64,000 nucleotides of DNA from Pacificispira spongiicola. GTDB taxonomy: Bacteria; Pseudomonadota; Alphaproteobacteria; UBA8366; Aestuariispiraceae. Under the pieces are notes generated by a model. That model searched no databases. It saw nothing but the letters and a program-made list of their open reading frames with translations, and was not told the DNA's origin. Made by a program: the position numbers and the translations under genes. Positions 43,607-53,269 of this stretch are shown here, in pieces. Where the stretch lies: contig NZ_JABBNT010000003.1 in the NCBI RefSeq assembly GCF_012926505.1, positions 248,001 through 312,000 of the forward strand. The letters are read 5' to 3'. Each line of letters begins with the position of its first letter. Positions within the stretch are counted from its first letter, which is position 1.

Positions 43607-44047
43607 ATGAAATCCACCCCCCTTCGCCTGCCCCTATTGGCCCTCTGCGGCCTTCTATCCGCCTGTATCAGCCTGGGTGAAACGGACGATACCGGAACAT
43701 CCTCCGGCGCCGCACCGTCCGGGCGCGCAACCGGCTCGTCGACCCGGACGACGACCGCCCTCGCAACGCCCGACGCCCGTCCGGTCAACGACGATCCGAT
43801 GCAGTTTCTGGGATTGCGGAGCGATGACATTGCCGCCAGCCTGGGCGCACCCGACCTGATCCGGCGGGACGGCACGGCGGAGGTCCGACAGTTTCACGGC
43901 AGTGCCTGCACACTGGACCTGTTTCTGTATCAGACGAACGGCGTGTCCACGGTCAAACATGTGGAATTGCGCGGCGCCAGTCTGGAAAGCGACGCGCGAC
44001 GCGCCTGCCTTGCCGATCTGATCCGATCCCGGCAGCTTTCAAGTTAA
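43607..44047 (+). CDS. lipoprotein of unknown function
   Basis: A 146-residue protein with a clear lipobox LLSAC (Cys20). Residues 23-60 are Ser/Thr/Ala-rich and probably disordered; the C-terminal 85 residues form a small domain beginning FLGLRSDDIAASLGAPDLIRR, with two cysteines (SACTLDL and RRACLADL) that may pair. The layout slightly resembles BamE/SmpA-type lipoproteins, but I do not claim that. Closely follows the EI24 gene. Confidence 0.7.
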   Translation: MKSTPLRLPLLALCGLLSACISLGETDDTGTSSGAAPSGRATGSSTRTTTALATPDARPVNDDPMQFLGLRSDDIAASLGAPDLIRRDGTAEVRQFHGSACTLDLFLYQTNGVSTVKHVELRGASLESDARRACLADLIRSRQLSS

Positions 44048-44198
44048 ACACAAATAAATCTGACTAAAATCCAATCTAATTCTTTAAATCAAATCTAGTC
44101 GGAACGCCACTCGAACAATAGAGTGCGCGAATTGATTGCATTAAGGTAACGTGATGCCGCGGATTCATTCCGCCTCGATACATGAAGGGCAGTAAGAC

Positions 44199-46022
44199 TT
44201 GGCCGATACTGGCATCGAATTCCTAGCGACGGTACCGCCGGTCGTCGCAGCATGGACCGGGGCGATCGCGATCGGGTATCTGATCTTGCTGCCCGGCGCT
44301 CTGGCCGCCATCCGCTATTGGGCTGCGGGGTTCGTTCTGCTAGGCGCCGCGATGGTGCTGCGGGATGTATCGGGTTCCGGCGGTGTCGCCAATTTCCTGC
44401 ATGTCCTGGCTTATAGCGGTCAGGCCGCCGCGCTGGTCGTCCTGGGGGTCGGGCTGTTCCTGCATCTGGGCTTGTCCGTGCCGCGCCGGGTGGCCCTGAC
44501 CGCCGCGGCCGTCATCGTGACGCCCCCGGTTCTGGTCGTGATCTTCCCGCAATACCCGCACCTCGTCGACATACTGGCGCATTTGGCCTGTGCGGGCATT
44601 GCCTTGGCGCTCAGCGGTTTTTGCGTATACAAGCGCATCCGCCACGCCGGTCTGGGTCTTCGGTTTATGGGGGTGTCCTTCCTGATAACCGGGATCGAAC
44701 CGCTATTGATCGGTCTCGGCACCCTATCCGCAGCGCGCCACAGCACTCTGCAGATCGGCATTCTGACGGCCGCCGTCGTCTCCTTGGCTGTCGGTTTCTC
44801 GATCGTCGCCCTGCGCGGACAGCAGATCCGCGTACAGGATACCGAAGAGCGATTGCGCCAGACGGAATCCCGCTATGCCCTGGCGCTGCGCGGGGCCAGC
44901 GACGGCGTCTGGGACTGGGACGTCCCGGCCAACCGGGTCCTGCTGACGCAGCGGCTGAAAGAAATCTGCAAGATGAAAGGACCCAGCCAGATCGTCCGGT
45001 CCGAGGATATCTACGACTTCGTTCATCCGGATGACCGCGACGAATATCGGCAGGCGTTTGATGCCGTTCGGGACGGTCGAACGGATATGGTGCAAATCGA
45101 ATTCCGGCTGTCCGCCAGCGAAACCGACCCGGACCGGGACAGGACCTGGGTCCTGAACCGCGGCGTCGCCGTTCGCGATTCCCAGGGTGCGATGATACGC
45201 ATGGCCGGTACCGTAACCGATGTTACCAGCCGGAAGCTGTTCGAACTGGAACTGATCAAGGCGAAGGAAGAAGCGGAACTCGCCAGCCGCGCGAAGACTG
45301 AATTCCTGGCCCATATGAGCCATGAATTGCGCACCCCGCTGAATGCGATCATCGGTTATTCCGACATCATCCAACAGGAAGTCTTCGGCCCCGTCGGAAA
45401 CCGCCAATACGCCGACTATTCGGCGACGATCAACATGGCCGGACGCCACCTTCTGCAAATCATCGCCGACATTATCGACATGTCGAAAGTCGAATCCGGC
45501 CAAGTCCAATTGGACGAATCGATCTGTGAGATCCCCGAACTGGTCGAAAGCTGTTGGAAGATCATCAGCGGTCGGGCATCGGAAGGAGAGATTGCCCTGT
45601 CACGGTCGCTGCAGAACGACTTGCCGCGCCTGCGCGGCGACGCGATCCGCATCAAACAGATCCTGATCAATCTGTTGTCCAATTCGATCAAGTTCACGCC
45701 GGAAGGCGGGCGAGTCGACTTGACCGTCATCTGCAACAAGGCGGGAGAAGTCGTGTTCACCGTTACCGATACCGGGATCGGCATCGCAGAACACGATATC
45801 CCGAAGGTTTTGAGCCGTTTCGGCCGTGTCGGATCGCCTTATATCCGCAGCAAGGACGGCATGGGGCTGGGATTGAGTCTGGTTCAGATGTTCACCGAGC
45901 TGCATGGCGGCCGGTTCGACCTGCAAAGCCAGCCCGGCACCGGAACGACGATCAGCATCGCCTTCCCGGCGGACCGAAGCATTCGCCAAAACGATCCGCC
46001 GAGTGACGCGACATCGATCTAA
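44199..46022 (+). CDS. membrane PdhS-family sensor histidine kinase (PleC/DivJ-like)
   Basis: A 607-residue kinase. The N-terminal 200 residues hold about seven membrane segments; a PAS domain follows (about 230-350) and then a PdhS-type transmitter. The phospho-accepting His375 is in HMSHELRTPLNAIIGY, and the stretch EVFGPVGN..YADYSATINMAGRHLLQIIADIIDMSKVESGQ is typical of PleC/DivJ/PdhS kinases. The N-box (INLLSNSIKFTP) and G-boxes (DTGIGI, GMGLGLSL) are intact. It would act on a DivK/PleD-like response regulator. The TTG start at 44199 has GAAGGG 9 nt before it. Confidence 0.85.
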   Translation: MADTGIEFLATVPPVVAAWTGAIAIGYLILLPGALAAIRYWAAGFVLLGAAMVLRDVSGSGGVANFLHVLAYSGQAAALVVLGVGLFLHLGLSVPRRVALTAAAVIVTPPVLVVIFPQYPHLVDILAHLACAGIALALSGFCVYKRIRHAGLGLRFMGVSFLITGIEPLLIGLGTLSAARHSTLQIGILTAAVVSLAVGFSIVALRGQQIRVQDTEERLRQTESRYALALRGASDGVWDWDVPANRVLLTQRLKEICKMKGPSQIVRSEDIYDFVHPDDRDEYRQAFDAVRDGRTDMVQIEFRLSASETDPDRDRTWVLNRGVAVRDSQGAMIRMAGTVTDVTSRKLFELELIKAKEEAELASRAKTEFLAHMSHELRTPLNAIIGYSDIIQQEVFGPVGNRQYADYSATINMAGRHLLQIIADIIDMSKVESGQVQLDESICEIPELVESCWKIISGRASEGEIALSRSLQNDLPRLRGDAIRIKQILINLLSNSIKFTPEGGRVDLTVICNKAGEVVFTVTDTGIGIAEHDIPKVLSRFGRVGSPYIRSKDGMGLGLSLVQMFTELHGGRFDLQSQPGTGTTISIAFPADRSIRQNDPPSDATSI

Positions 46023-46046
46023 ATCCCACCGTCGCTCGGTAGGAGA

Positions 46047-46490
46047 TCAGGAATTGCCTTCGGCCTTGGCGATCGACGCTTCCAGGGTTTCCACCTCGAC
46101 GCAGCCCGACGGGCATAGCGTGTGCAGCTTTTCCAACTGCGCCTTGGCCGAGGCGACATCGCCCTGCATCAGGTACCATTCGCCGATATATTCGTGCGCA
46201 CCCTTATGTTCAGGGTCCAGCGCCAGTGCCCGTTCATAGGCGTCCCAGGCCTCGTCCGCCTTGCCTTGATTGCGGTAGCTGTAACCCAGCATGTTCCAGG
46301 CATCGGCATTCTTGGGGTCTTCGGACACAACCGCCTGAAGGACCATGACGGCGCCGTCGAAATCGCCGTCCATCGCCTTCTGGTATCCCATGTCGTAGGT
46401 ATTTTCGCCGGTATCGTTGCCAAAGCCCATGGCATGGGCCGCCATCGGCAGGAACAGTGCCAGCGCGGCGGCGGCAAATGATTTACGCAT
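46047..46490 (-). CDS. periplasmic TPR-repeat protein
   Basis: A 147-residue protein with a signal peptide ending AHA (about residue 20) and three TPR units (about 31-132), such as ADAWNMLGYSYRNQGKADEAWDAYERALALDPEH. The end has a CPSGC pair that may form a disulfide. It probably acts in the periplasm as a protein-binding adaptor. AGGAG stands 9 nt before the ATG at 46490. Confidence 0.83.
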   Translation of the reverse strand: MRKSFAAAALALFLPMAAHAMGFGNDTGENTYDMGYQKAMDGDFDGAVMVLQAVVSEDPKNADAWNMLGYSYRNQGKADEAWDAYERALALDPEHKGAHEYIGEWYLMQGDVASAKAQLEKLHTLCPSGCVEVETLEASIAKAEGNS

Positions 46491-46608
46491 AGGATGTTTC
46501 TCCTGAACCTTGATCTGCGGGAACCCCGGAGGGAACCCGATACGCCCCAACTGCGCGGAGTATGCCGCCGTATTCCCGCCGACCCAATGGGTTTTCTTCT
46601 GGATTTCG

Positions 46609-48291
46609 TTAAACTTCCGGTGATCGCCCGAAAAATCCGCCCAACAGATCGGTTTCGTCCCGCGCCTCGTCCACGCTTTCATGGGAAGACGGGTCACTAT
46701 CCGCCGGGTTCGTTGGCGCGGCGGCGGGGGTGTCGGCGGCGGGGGTGTCGGGGGCGGGGGTATCGGGGGCGGGGGTGTCGGCGGCGGCGGGAGTATCGTC
46801 GCCATCCGGCGACTCTTCGACATGACCCTGCCGAATGGCGGTTAGGCGGCGCGCGATTTCCGCGAACACATCGGTCCAGGTGCCGCCGGGCGGCTTACGC
46901 AGGCATTCCACCGTCGGATACCAGGCGCTGTGCGTCGGATGCCAGCCGAATCGCCAGTCGCCCCCTTCTGGCAACACGACCCAGCAGGGCCGCGCCAAGG
47001 CACCCGCCAGATGCGCGATGGCGGTATCCGCCGTCACGATCAGCGCGCAATCCTGCATCACCACCGCCGTGTCGATAAAACCCGCCGGTCCTTCATCCAT
47101 GTCGTCGGTCGGGTCGTAGATCGGAAAGGGAACATGATCGACATCCTGCCGCCCGTCGCCCTTTTGCAGGCTGATCAGGCGGACCCCGTCGACCCCGGCC
47201 AGCGGCGCGAAAGCGTCCAAGGGCACGGACCGGCGGCGGTTTTCGAACAGGGGATCGCCGCCGCGCCAGGCAATGCCGATCTTGGGGCCGGGTCCCAGGC
47301 GTTCCCGCCATTCCGCCATCAGGCTGGGGTCCGGGCGCAGATAGGGTACTTCATCCGGGATCGATTCGGCATCGATATGAAGTAGGCGCGGCAAGGACAG
47401 AAGCGGGGCCCAGCAATCGGCCGGAGGCAGCGGATCGCCCTGGGCGACCACCTCCGACACGCGGTGGCTGGCGCGCAACAGCGGGACCAGCGGCGGCGGC
47501 GCCTCCACCACCACACGCCCGCCCTCGATTGTCCCGGCCAGCCGGAAGAATTGCAGGCACTCGCTCAACCCCTGTTCGCAGCGAACCAGCAAGGTCCGGC
47601 CCGCCAGCGCGTCACCCGTCCAGGGCGGCAGTTTGGGGTCGAGATTCGGCAGCAATCCGGTCTTCCAACGCGCGTCATAGGCCCGGAATCCTTCACGCAG
47701 ACGGCCCATGGACAACAATGCCAGCGCGCGCTGCACGTCGGCAAAGGCCTTTTCTTTCGGATGGCGGGCGGCCACGACGGCGCGGTCCAGAACCGCCAGC
47801 GCGCCGGATGGGTCGCCCGCCTGCCGCCGCATCCGGCCCAGCTCCGTCAGCGCCGCCGCATCGGGCACCCCGGCGCAGGCGGCTTCCAACGCCGCGCGGG
47901 CAAGGGCCGTTTCGCCCCGGCGTTCGCGCAACAAGCCGATCAAGGTCAGGACGACCGGGTCTCCGCGTGCGAGGTCCCCGGCCATTTCCGCCTCTTCCAA
48001 CGCTTCGTCCAGCCGGCCCCAATCGGCCAGGGTTTCGGCCAGGGCGCGGCGCAGGTCGGGTTTTGTCGGGTGGCGTTCAATGGCGGTGCGCAGCACGGCT
48101 TCCGCCTCGGCGACGCGGCCCAGCTTGCGCAGCGCTTCTCCCAGACCGCATAAGGCGGGTGCATAGTCCGGCTGCGCCAACAGAACCGCCCGAAACCCGG
48201 CAACGGCACCTTCCAGCCCGCGCGGACTATCGGTGCCGCCGCCGGAGCGCAGGGCGGTTCGGAACAGTTTCTGTAAGGCGGCGTCGGTCAT
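46609..48291 (-). CDS. TPR protein with GT9-like glycosyltransferase domain
   Basis: A 560-residue protein: TPR repeats (about 40-230), then a GT9/heptosyltransferase-like domain seen in LLVRCEQGLSECLQF (normally EQGLGD), the IGIAWRGGDPLFENRRRSVPL loop, VTADTAIAHLAGALARPCWV and DWRFGWH. Substitution of the usual Gly-Asp by Ser-Glu makes activity uncertain. The tail has pentapeptide repeats (D/A)TPA(P/A) followed by an acidic stretch. ATG 48291 is favoured; the gene is divergent from the methyltransferase. Likely modifies surface glycans or flagellin. Confidence 0.75.
   Translation of the reverse strand: MTDAALQKLFRTALRSGGGTDSPRGLEGAVAGFRAVLLAQPDYAPALCGLGEALRKLGRVAEAEAVLRTAIERHPTKPDLRRALAETLADWGRLDEALEEAEMAGDLARGDPVVLTLIGLLRERRGETALARAALEAACAGVPDAAALTELGRMRRQAGDPSGALAVLDRAVVAARHPKEKAFADVQRALALLSMGRLREGFRAYDARWKTGLLPNLDPKLPPWTGDALAGRTLLVRCEQGLSECLQFFRLAGTIEGGRVVVEAPPPLVPLLRASHRVSEVVAQGDPLPPADCWAPLLSLPRLLHIDAESIPDEVPYLRPDPSLMAEWRERLGPGPKIGIAWRGGDPLFENRRRSVPLDAFAPLAGVDGVRLISLQKGDGRQDVDHVPFPIYDPTDDMDEGPAGFIDTAVVMQDCALIVTADTAIAHLAGALARPCWVVLPEGGDWRFGWHPTHSAWYPTVECLRKPPGGTWTDVFAEIARRLTAIRQGHVEESPDGDDTPAAADTPAPDTPAPDTPAADTPAAAPTNPADSDPSSHESVDEARDETDLLGGFFGRSPEV
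46726..46785 (-). repeat. four 15-bp tandem repeats in the TPR-GT gene
   Basis: Units at 46726-46740, 46741-46755, 46756-46770 and 46771-46785 follow GGGGGTGTCGGSGGC with a single variant base in the third. On the coding strand each unit encodes five residues of the (D/A)TPA(P/A) kind, so changes in copy number keep the frame. Confidence 0.9.
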
Positions 48292-48375
48292 CGTCCTTCG
48301 CGGAGTCCTACACGGGGCTGGTTTATATGAACCTCCCGCCATAGTTAAATCATGCAATGCCTCAGGAGAAGACCG

Positions 48376-49158
48376 TTGAGCCAGCCCTATACGGCCGATT
48401 TCGGCAAGACCGCTCAAGACTACGCCACGCATCGTGCCGGATTTCCGGACCGGTTCTTTGACGAGGTCCAGGCGCGCGGCGTTGCCCTGTCCGGGTCAAC
48501 GCTGCTCGATCTCGGCACGGGGACGGGCACTTTGGCACGCGGCTTCGCCGCACGCGACGTCACTGTGACCGGGCTGGATATCGCCCCGGATATTTTGGCC
48601 CAAGCCCGGCGATTGGCGGCGGAAGCCGGATTGCAGAATGCCGTATTCGCGGAAGGATCGGCGGAATCGACGGGTCAGCCGTCCGGCCATTTCGATACCG
48701 TGACGGCAGGCCAATGCTGGCATTGGTTCGACGGCGAGGCAGCCCTGGCGGAGGTGAAGCGCGTCCTGAAGCCCGGCGGCGCGCTGGTGATTTCGCATTT
48801 CGATTGGCTGCCCCTGCACGGCAATCTGGTCGAGGCGACGGAGGCGATGATCCTGAAACATTCCCCGGATTGGCCCTTCGGCGGCGGGACGGGTCTCTAT
48901 CCGGCCTGGACGACCGGCATGGCGAATGCCGGATTCAGCGGGATCGAAACCTTTTCCTTCGATGTGGATCAGATCTACACCCATGAAGCCTGGCGCGGGC
49001 GCATTCGGGCCTCCGCCCCCATCGGCGGTACATTGTCGCCGGACAAAGTCGCGGCATTCGATGCGGAACACGGCGCGATGATGGCCCGCGACTTCCCGCA
49101 AGACCCGCTGCCCATCCGGCACCGCGTCTGGGCCGTGCTGGGGCGGGCTCCTATCTAA
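48376..49158 (+). CDS. class I SAM-dependent methyltransferase
   Basis: A 260-residue methyltransferase. The SAM motif LLDLGTGTG is at about 43-51, followed by VTGLDIAPDILAQA and the Methyltransf_11 pattern with VLKPGGALVISH. Substrate is unknown. The TTG at 48376 is chosen over an upstream in-frame codon because AGGAG stands 7 nt before it. It converges on the moeB gene 4 nt away. Confidence 0.85.
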   Translation: MSQPYTADFGKTAQDYATHRAGFPDRFFDEVQARGVALSGSTLLDLGTGTGTLARGFAARDVTVTGLDIAPDILAQARRLAAEAGLQNAVFAEGSAESTGQPSGHFDTVTAGQCWHWFDGEAALAEVKRVLKPGGALVISHFDWLPLHGNLVEATEAMILKHSPDWPFGGGTGLYPAWTTGMANAGFSGIETFSFDVDQIYTHEAWRGRIRASAPIGGTLSPDKVAAFDAEHGAMMARDFPQDPLPIRHRVWAVLGRAPI

Positions 49159-49162
49159 GCGG

Positions 49163-49921
49163 TCACCCGCCGCATATCGGACAGTCGGGATCCTTCGCCG
49201 TCTTGATCTTACGGAAGGTCTGGTCCAGCGCGTCGAAAAGCAGCAGATGCCCGGCCATCGATGTGCCGAGGCCGAGAATTTCCTTCAAGACCTCCGTCGC
49301 TTGCAGGCTGCCCATCACGCCGGTGATCGCGCCGAAGATACCGACCGTGTCGCAGCGGGGCACGATATCGGCGTCCGGCGGTTCCGGGAACAGGCAGCGA
49401 TAGCACGGCCCGTCCACATGCGGCTTGAAGGTCGAAAGCTGGCCTTCGAACCGGACGACAGCGGCGCTGACCAGTGGTTTTTTCAGTTTCACGCAGGTTT
49501 CGTTCGACAAATACCGGGCAGAGAAATTATCGGACCCGTCGACGATCAGGTCATAGTCCGCGAACAGGCTTTCCGCATTGTCGGGCCCCAGACGCGTGCG
49601 GTGTTCGATGACCTCGATATCCGGATTGATCAGCTCAATCCGTTCCGCCGCCGACCGGACCTTGGGCACGCCGATATCGTCGGTTGAATGAATGACCTGC
49701 CGCTGCAGGTTCGACAGATCGACCGTATCGTGATCGACGATGCCCAGCGTCCCGACCCCGGCGGCGGCCAGATACATCAGGATCGGCGCGCCCAGCCCGC
49801 CCGCGCCCACGACGAGAACCCGGGCGGAAAGCAGCTTCAACTGCCCTTCCTCCCCGACCTCGTCCAGGATCACGTGGCGGGCATAGCGTTCCAGCTGCGC
49901 ATCGTCGAGTTCGTCCTGCAC
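49163..49921 (-). CDS. moeB: MoeB/ThiF-family adenylyltransferase
   Basis: MoeB activates the C-terminal glycine of MoaD by adenylation, for molybdopterin synthesis. The 252-residue E1-like protein has the nucleotide motif VVGAGGLGAP (38-47), DHDTVDLSNLQRQ, the zinc pairs Cys173/Cys176 and Cys247/Cys250, and Cys190 in PRCDTVG. Without a rhodanese domain it is of the short MoeB type; a ThiF role is possible. It is 21 nt downstream of cysK. Confidence 0.88.
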   Translation of the reverse strand: MQDELDDAQLERYARHVILDEVGEEGQLKLLSARVLVVGAGGLGAPILMYLAAAGVGTLGIVDHDTVDLSNLQRQVIHSTDDIGVPKVRSAAERIELINPDIEVIEHRTRLGPDNAESLFADYDLIVDGSDNFSARYLSNETCVKLKKPLVSAAVVRFEGQLSTFKPHVDGPCYRCLFPEPPDADIVPRCDTVGIFGAITGVMGSLQATEVLKEILGLGTSMAGHLLLFDALDQTFRKIKTAKDPDCPICGG

Positions 49922-49942
49922 CGGCGCGGCCCTCCGATCGGA

Positions 49943-50899
49943 TCAGAGGCCGTCGAACAGGCTGGTCGACAGATAGCGTTCGGCGAAGCTGGCCAGGATC
50001 ACGACGATGGTCTTGCCCTTCATGTCCGGGCGTTCCGCCAGTTCCAACGCCGCCGCCAGCGCCGCGCCGGAGGAAATGCCGCAAGCCAGCCCTTCGGTCG
50101 CCGCCGCTTCCCGCGCCGTGGCAAAAGCCGTTTCGTTGGCGATACGAAGAGTCTCGTCGATGATATCCACATTCAGGTTTTCCGGGATGAAGCCCGCGCC
50201 GATGCCCTGAATCTTATGCGGGCCGGGCTTGCCGCCGGAAATGACGGGGCTGTCCTCCGGTTCCACGGCGACGATGCGGACCTGCGGATTGCGGTCCTTT
50301 AAGACCTCGCCGATGCCGGTGATCGTGCCGCCGGTACCGACGCCCGCGACCAGCGCATCGACCTTGCCGCCGGTATCCTTCCAGATTTCCTCCGCCGTCG
50401 TCTTGCGGTGGATTTCCGGGTTGGCCGGGTTGGCGAATTGCTGCGGGATGATGGCGTCCGGCAGGTCGGCGGCCAGTTCCTCCGCCCGCGCGATCGCGCC
50501 CTTCATGCCTTTTTCCGCCGGAGTCAGGTCCAGTTCCGCGCCCAGCAGCTTCAGCATCCGGCGCCGTTCGATCGACATGCTTTCCGGCATGGTCAGGATC
50601 AGGCGATAGCCCTTCGCCGCCGCCACGAAGGCCAGCGCGATGCCGGTGTTGCCCGATGTCGGTTCCACCAGCACCGTCTTGCCCGGCGTGGCCAGACCCT
50701 GATCCTCCAGGCTTTGGATCATCGCCGCGCCGATGCGGTCCTTGACGCTGGACAGCGGGTTGAAGAATTCCAGCTTCGCCAGAATTTCCGCGTGGCAGTT
50801 ATGCGCCTCCGCCAGCCGCGACAACCGCACCAGCGGCGTCGCGCCGATCGTGTCGACCACGTTTTCGTAAACCCGTCCGCGAAATTCAGATGCGCTCAT
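49943..50899 (-). CDS. cysK: cysteine synthase A (O-acetylserine sulfhydrylase)
   Basis: CysK makes cysteine from O-acetylserine and sulfide, PLP-dependent. The 318-residue product has Lys53 in [11 protein letters not shown], the substrate loop PTSGNTG (80-86) and the phosphate-binding GTGGTITG. Start at 50899 (MSASEFRG) is chosen; the frame is open 84 nt upstream. The moeB gene follows on the same strand. It is divergent from trpB across 268 nt. Confidence 0.95.
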   Translation of the reverse strand: MSASEFRGRVYENVVDTIGATPLVRLSRLAEAHNCHAEILAKLEFFNPLSSVKDRIGAAMIQSLEDQGLATPGKTVLVEPTSGNTGIALAFVAAAKGYRLILTMPESMSIERRRMLKLLGAELDLTPAEKGMKGAIARAEELAADLPDAIIPQQFANPANPEIHRKTTAEEIWKDTGGKVDALVAGVGTGGTITGIGEVLKDRNPQVRIVAVEPEDSPVISGGKPGPHKIQGIGAGFIPENLNVDIIDETLRIANETAFATAREAAATEGLACGISSGAALAAALELAERPDMKGKTIVVILASFAERYLSTSLFDGL

Positions 50900-51118
50900 C
50901 GTTTCTTCCCTTTTGTCGCTGTGACTGTCTTGACGAGACTCTAGCCGTTGCAAACCAACTGGCAAGCACGACCACACAACCAAAGTGTAAAAAGACCGCT
51001 TCCGAACCGATCTCGCCGCATATCGGACAGGTTCCGCCGCCTTGGCGGCGTTTCCCCCGCTTCCATCCAGGTAGACCGTATGGACAGGGTCCCGCCGCTG
51101 GTCTAAGAACCCCTGTTA

Positions 51119-51130
51119 TTCGTATACGAA
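51119..51130. promoter_or_regulatory. perfect 12-bp palindrome upstream of trpB
   Basis: TTCGTATACGAA is self-complementary and lies 37 nt before the trpB ATG, in an A/T-rich pocket (GTTATTCG to CCCTATACGG). It may be an operator for trpBA. No TrpI-type LysR gene is adjacent. Confidence 0.4.
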
Positions 51131-51167
51131 ATATCCCTATACGGTCGGCAGAGAGCAGGTCGGTTTC

Positions 51168-52391
51168 ATGCAGCACCCCGAAAGCAAGTTGAATTCATAC
51201 CGGACGGGCCCGGACGAGGGCGGCCGTTTCGGCCTGTATGGCGGGCGGTTCGTCGCCGAAACGCTGATGCCGCTGATCCTGGACGTGCAGCAGGCCTATG
51301 AAGACGCGAAGGCCGACCCGTCCTATCAGGCGGATATCGACTATTACGCGCAGCATTATGTCGGACGGCCCAGCCCGCTGTATTTCGCGAAGCGCATGAC
51401 GGAAGATCTGGGCGGCGCGAAAATCTACTTCAAGCGTGAAGAGCTGAACCATACCGGCAGCCACAAGATCAACAACGTGATGGGCCAGATCCTGCTTGCC
51501 CGGCGCATGGGCAAGACGCGGATCATCGCGGAAACCGGCGCGGGCCAGCACGGCGTCGCGACGGCGACGGCCTGCGCCCTCTTCAACATGCCCTGCAAGG
51601 TCTATATGGGCGCGGTCGACGTGGCGCGGCAATCGCCCAACGTGTTCCGCATGAAGCTGCTGGGCGCGGAAGTCCAGGCCGTGGAAAGCGGGTCCAAGAC
51701 CCTGAAAGACGCGCTGAACGAAGCCATGCGCGACTGGGTCGCGAATGTCGAGGATACGTTCTACATCATCGGTACGGTGGCGGGGCCGCATCCCTATCCG
51801 ACCATGGTGCGCGATTTCCAATGCGTCATCGGCAACGAAACGAAGAAACAGATTCTCGAAGCCGAAGGCCGCCTGCCCGATACGCTGGTCGCCTGTGTCG
51901 GCGGCGGGTCGAACGCGATGGGCCTGTTCCATCCCTTCCTGGACGACGAGGGGGTGAACATCGTCGGCGTGGAAGCGGCGGGCCACGGTATCGAAACCGG
52001 CGAGCATGCGGCGTCTCTGACCGGCGGCAGTCCCGGCGTTCTGCACGGCAACCGCATGTATCTGCTGCAGGACGAGGACGGCCAGGTGATCGAGCCCTAT
52101 TCGATTTCCGCCGGGCTGGACTATCCCGGCATCGGACCGGAGCATAGCTGGCTGAAAGACGTGAAACGGGCGGAATACGTCCCGGCCACGGATCAGGAGG
52201 CCGTTGACGCCTTCCAATATTGCAGCCGCATGGAAGGCATCCTGCCCGCGCTGGAATCGGCCCACGCTATCGCGCATGTGATGAAACTCGCGCCGACCCT
52301 GCCCAAGGACCACATCATCGTCATGAATATGAGCGGCCGCGGCGACAAGGACGTCAACACGATCGCCGACCGCATGGGGGTGTCGCTGTGA
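51168..52391 (+). CDS. trpB: tryptophan synthase beta subunit
   Basis: TrpB joins indole with serine to make tryptophan, using PLP. The 407-residue protein has the PLP lysine, Lys100, in [10 protein letters not shown], the phosphate loop [10 protein letters not shown], and the conserved start [20 protein letters not shown]. Length is normal. It is coupled to trpA by a GTGA overlap; the trpF gene that usually precedes trpB in alphaproteobacteria is not here. Confidence 0.97.
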   Translation: MQHPESKLNSYRTGPDEGGRFGLYGGRFVAETLMPLILDVQQAYEDAKADPSYQADIDYYAQHYVGRPSPLYFAKRMTEDLGGAKIYFKREELNHTGSHKINNVMGQILLARRMGKTRIIAETGAGQHGVATATACALFNMPCKVYMGAVDVARQSPNVFRMKLLGAEVQAVESGSKTLKDALNEAMRDWVANVEDTFYIIGTVAGPHPYPTMVRDFQCVIGNETKKQILEAEGRLPDTLVACVGGGSNAMGLFHPFLDDEGVNIVGVEAAGHGIETGEHAASLTGGSPGVLHGNRMYLLQDEDGQVIEPYSISAGLDYPGIGPEHSWLKDVKRAEYVPATDQEAVDAFQYCSRMEGILPALESAHAIAHVMKLAPTLPKDHIIVMNMSGRGDKDVNTIADRMGVSL

Positions 52392-53245
52392 GCATGGCCG
52401 AGACGATGGAACAGACCAACACCGCCGATTCCGGCCGCATCGCGGCGCGCTTCGCCAAGTTGAAGGCGGAAGGGCGCGGCGGCTTCTCCACCTTCATTTC
52501 CGCGGGCGACCCGAATTACGACGTCGGGCTGGAAATCCTGATGGGCCTGCCCGATGCGGGCGTCGACATGATCGAACTGGGCATGCCCTTCACCGATCCG
52601 ATGGCCGACGGTCCGGCGGTGGAAGCGGCGGGCCTGCGTGCGCTGAAAAACGGCCAGACGATGAAGAAGACGCTGGCCATGGCGCGTACCTTCCGCGACG
52701 CGCATCCCGATACGCCGCTGGTCCTGATGGGCTATTACAACCCGATCTATGCCTATGGCGTCGACCGGTTCTTGGCGGATGTGAAGGAAGCGGGCGTGGA
52801 CGGATTGATCGTCGTCGATCTGCCGCCGGAAGAAGACGAGGAATTGTGCCTGCCCGCGCTAAAGGCCGGGATCAATTTCATCCGTCTGGCGACACCGACG
52901 ACGGACGACAAGCGTCTGCCGACGGTTTTGCGGAACACGTCCGGCTTCGTCTATTACATTTCCATCCTGGGCATCACCGGGACGAAGGAAATTCAGGCCG
53001 ACCCCGTGCGCGGCGCGATCGCCCGCATCCGGCGGCATACCGACCTGCCGATCATGGTCGGTTTCGGCATCCGCACCGCCGATCAGGTGCATGAGATCAC
53101 ACAGGTGGCGGACGCCGCCGTTGTCGGTTCCGCCATCGTGGACCGCGTGCGCACCCACTTGGATGCCGACGGCAACCCGCTTCCCGGCTGCGCCAAGGCG
53201 GTTCTGGACTATGTCGCGGAACTGGCCGCCGGCGCGCGGCGCTGA
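52388..53245 (+). CDS. trpA: tryptophan synthase alpha subunit
   Basis: TrpA splits indole-3-glycerol phosphate to indole for TrpB. The 285-residue TIM-barrel protein has the catalytic glutamate region [18 protein letters not shown] and the Asp in [33 protein letters not shown] and [10 protein letters not shown] are typical. The GTG at 52388 overlapping the trpB stop fits the ribosome site GGGGG at a 7-nt spacing; an ATG 6 nt later is the alternative. Confidence 0.96.
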   Translation: MSMAETMEQTNTADSGRIAARFAKLKAEGRGGFSTFISAGDPNYDVGLEILMGLPDAGVDMIELGMPFTDPMADGPAVEAAGLRALKNGQTMKKTLAMARTFRDAHPDTPLVLMGYYNPIYAYGVDRFLADVKEAGVDGLIVVDLPPEEDEELCLPALKAGINFIRLATPTTDDKRLPTVLRNTSGFVYYISILGITGTKEIQADPVRGAIARIRRHTDLPIMVGFGIRTADQVHEITQVADAAVVGSAIVDRVRTHLDADGNPLPGCAKAVLDYVAELAAGARR

Positions 53246-53269
53246 CTGGACTTAATTGAGGACTGATTC

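Noticed and set aside
50886-51176. A 96-codon frame between cysK and trpB
   Set aside because: It overlaps the start regions of both real genes and has no recognisable motif.
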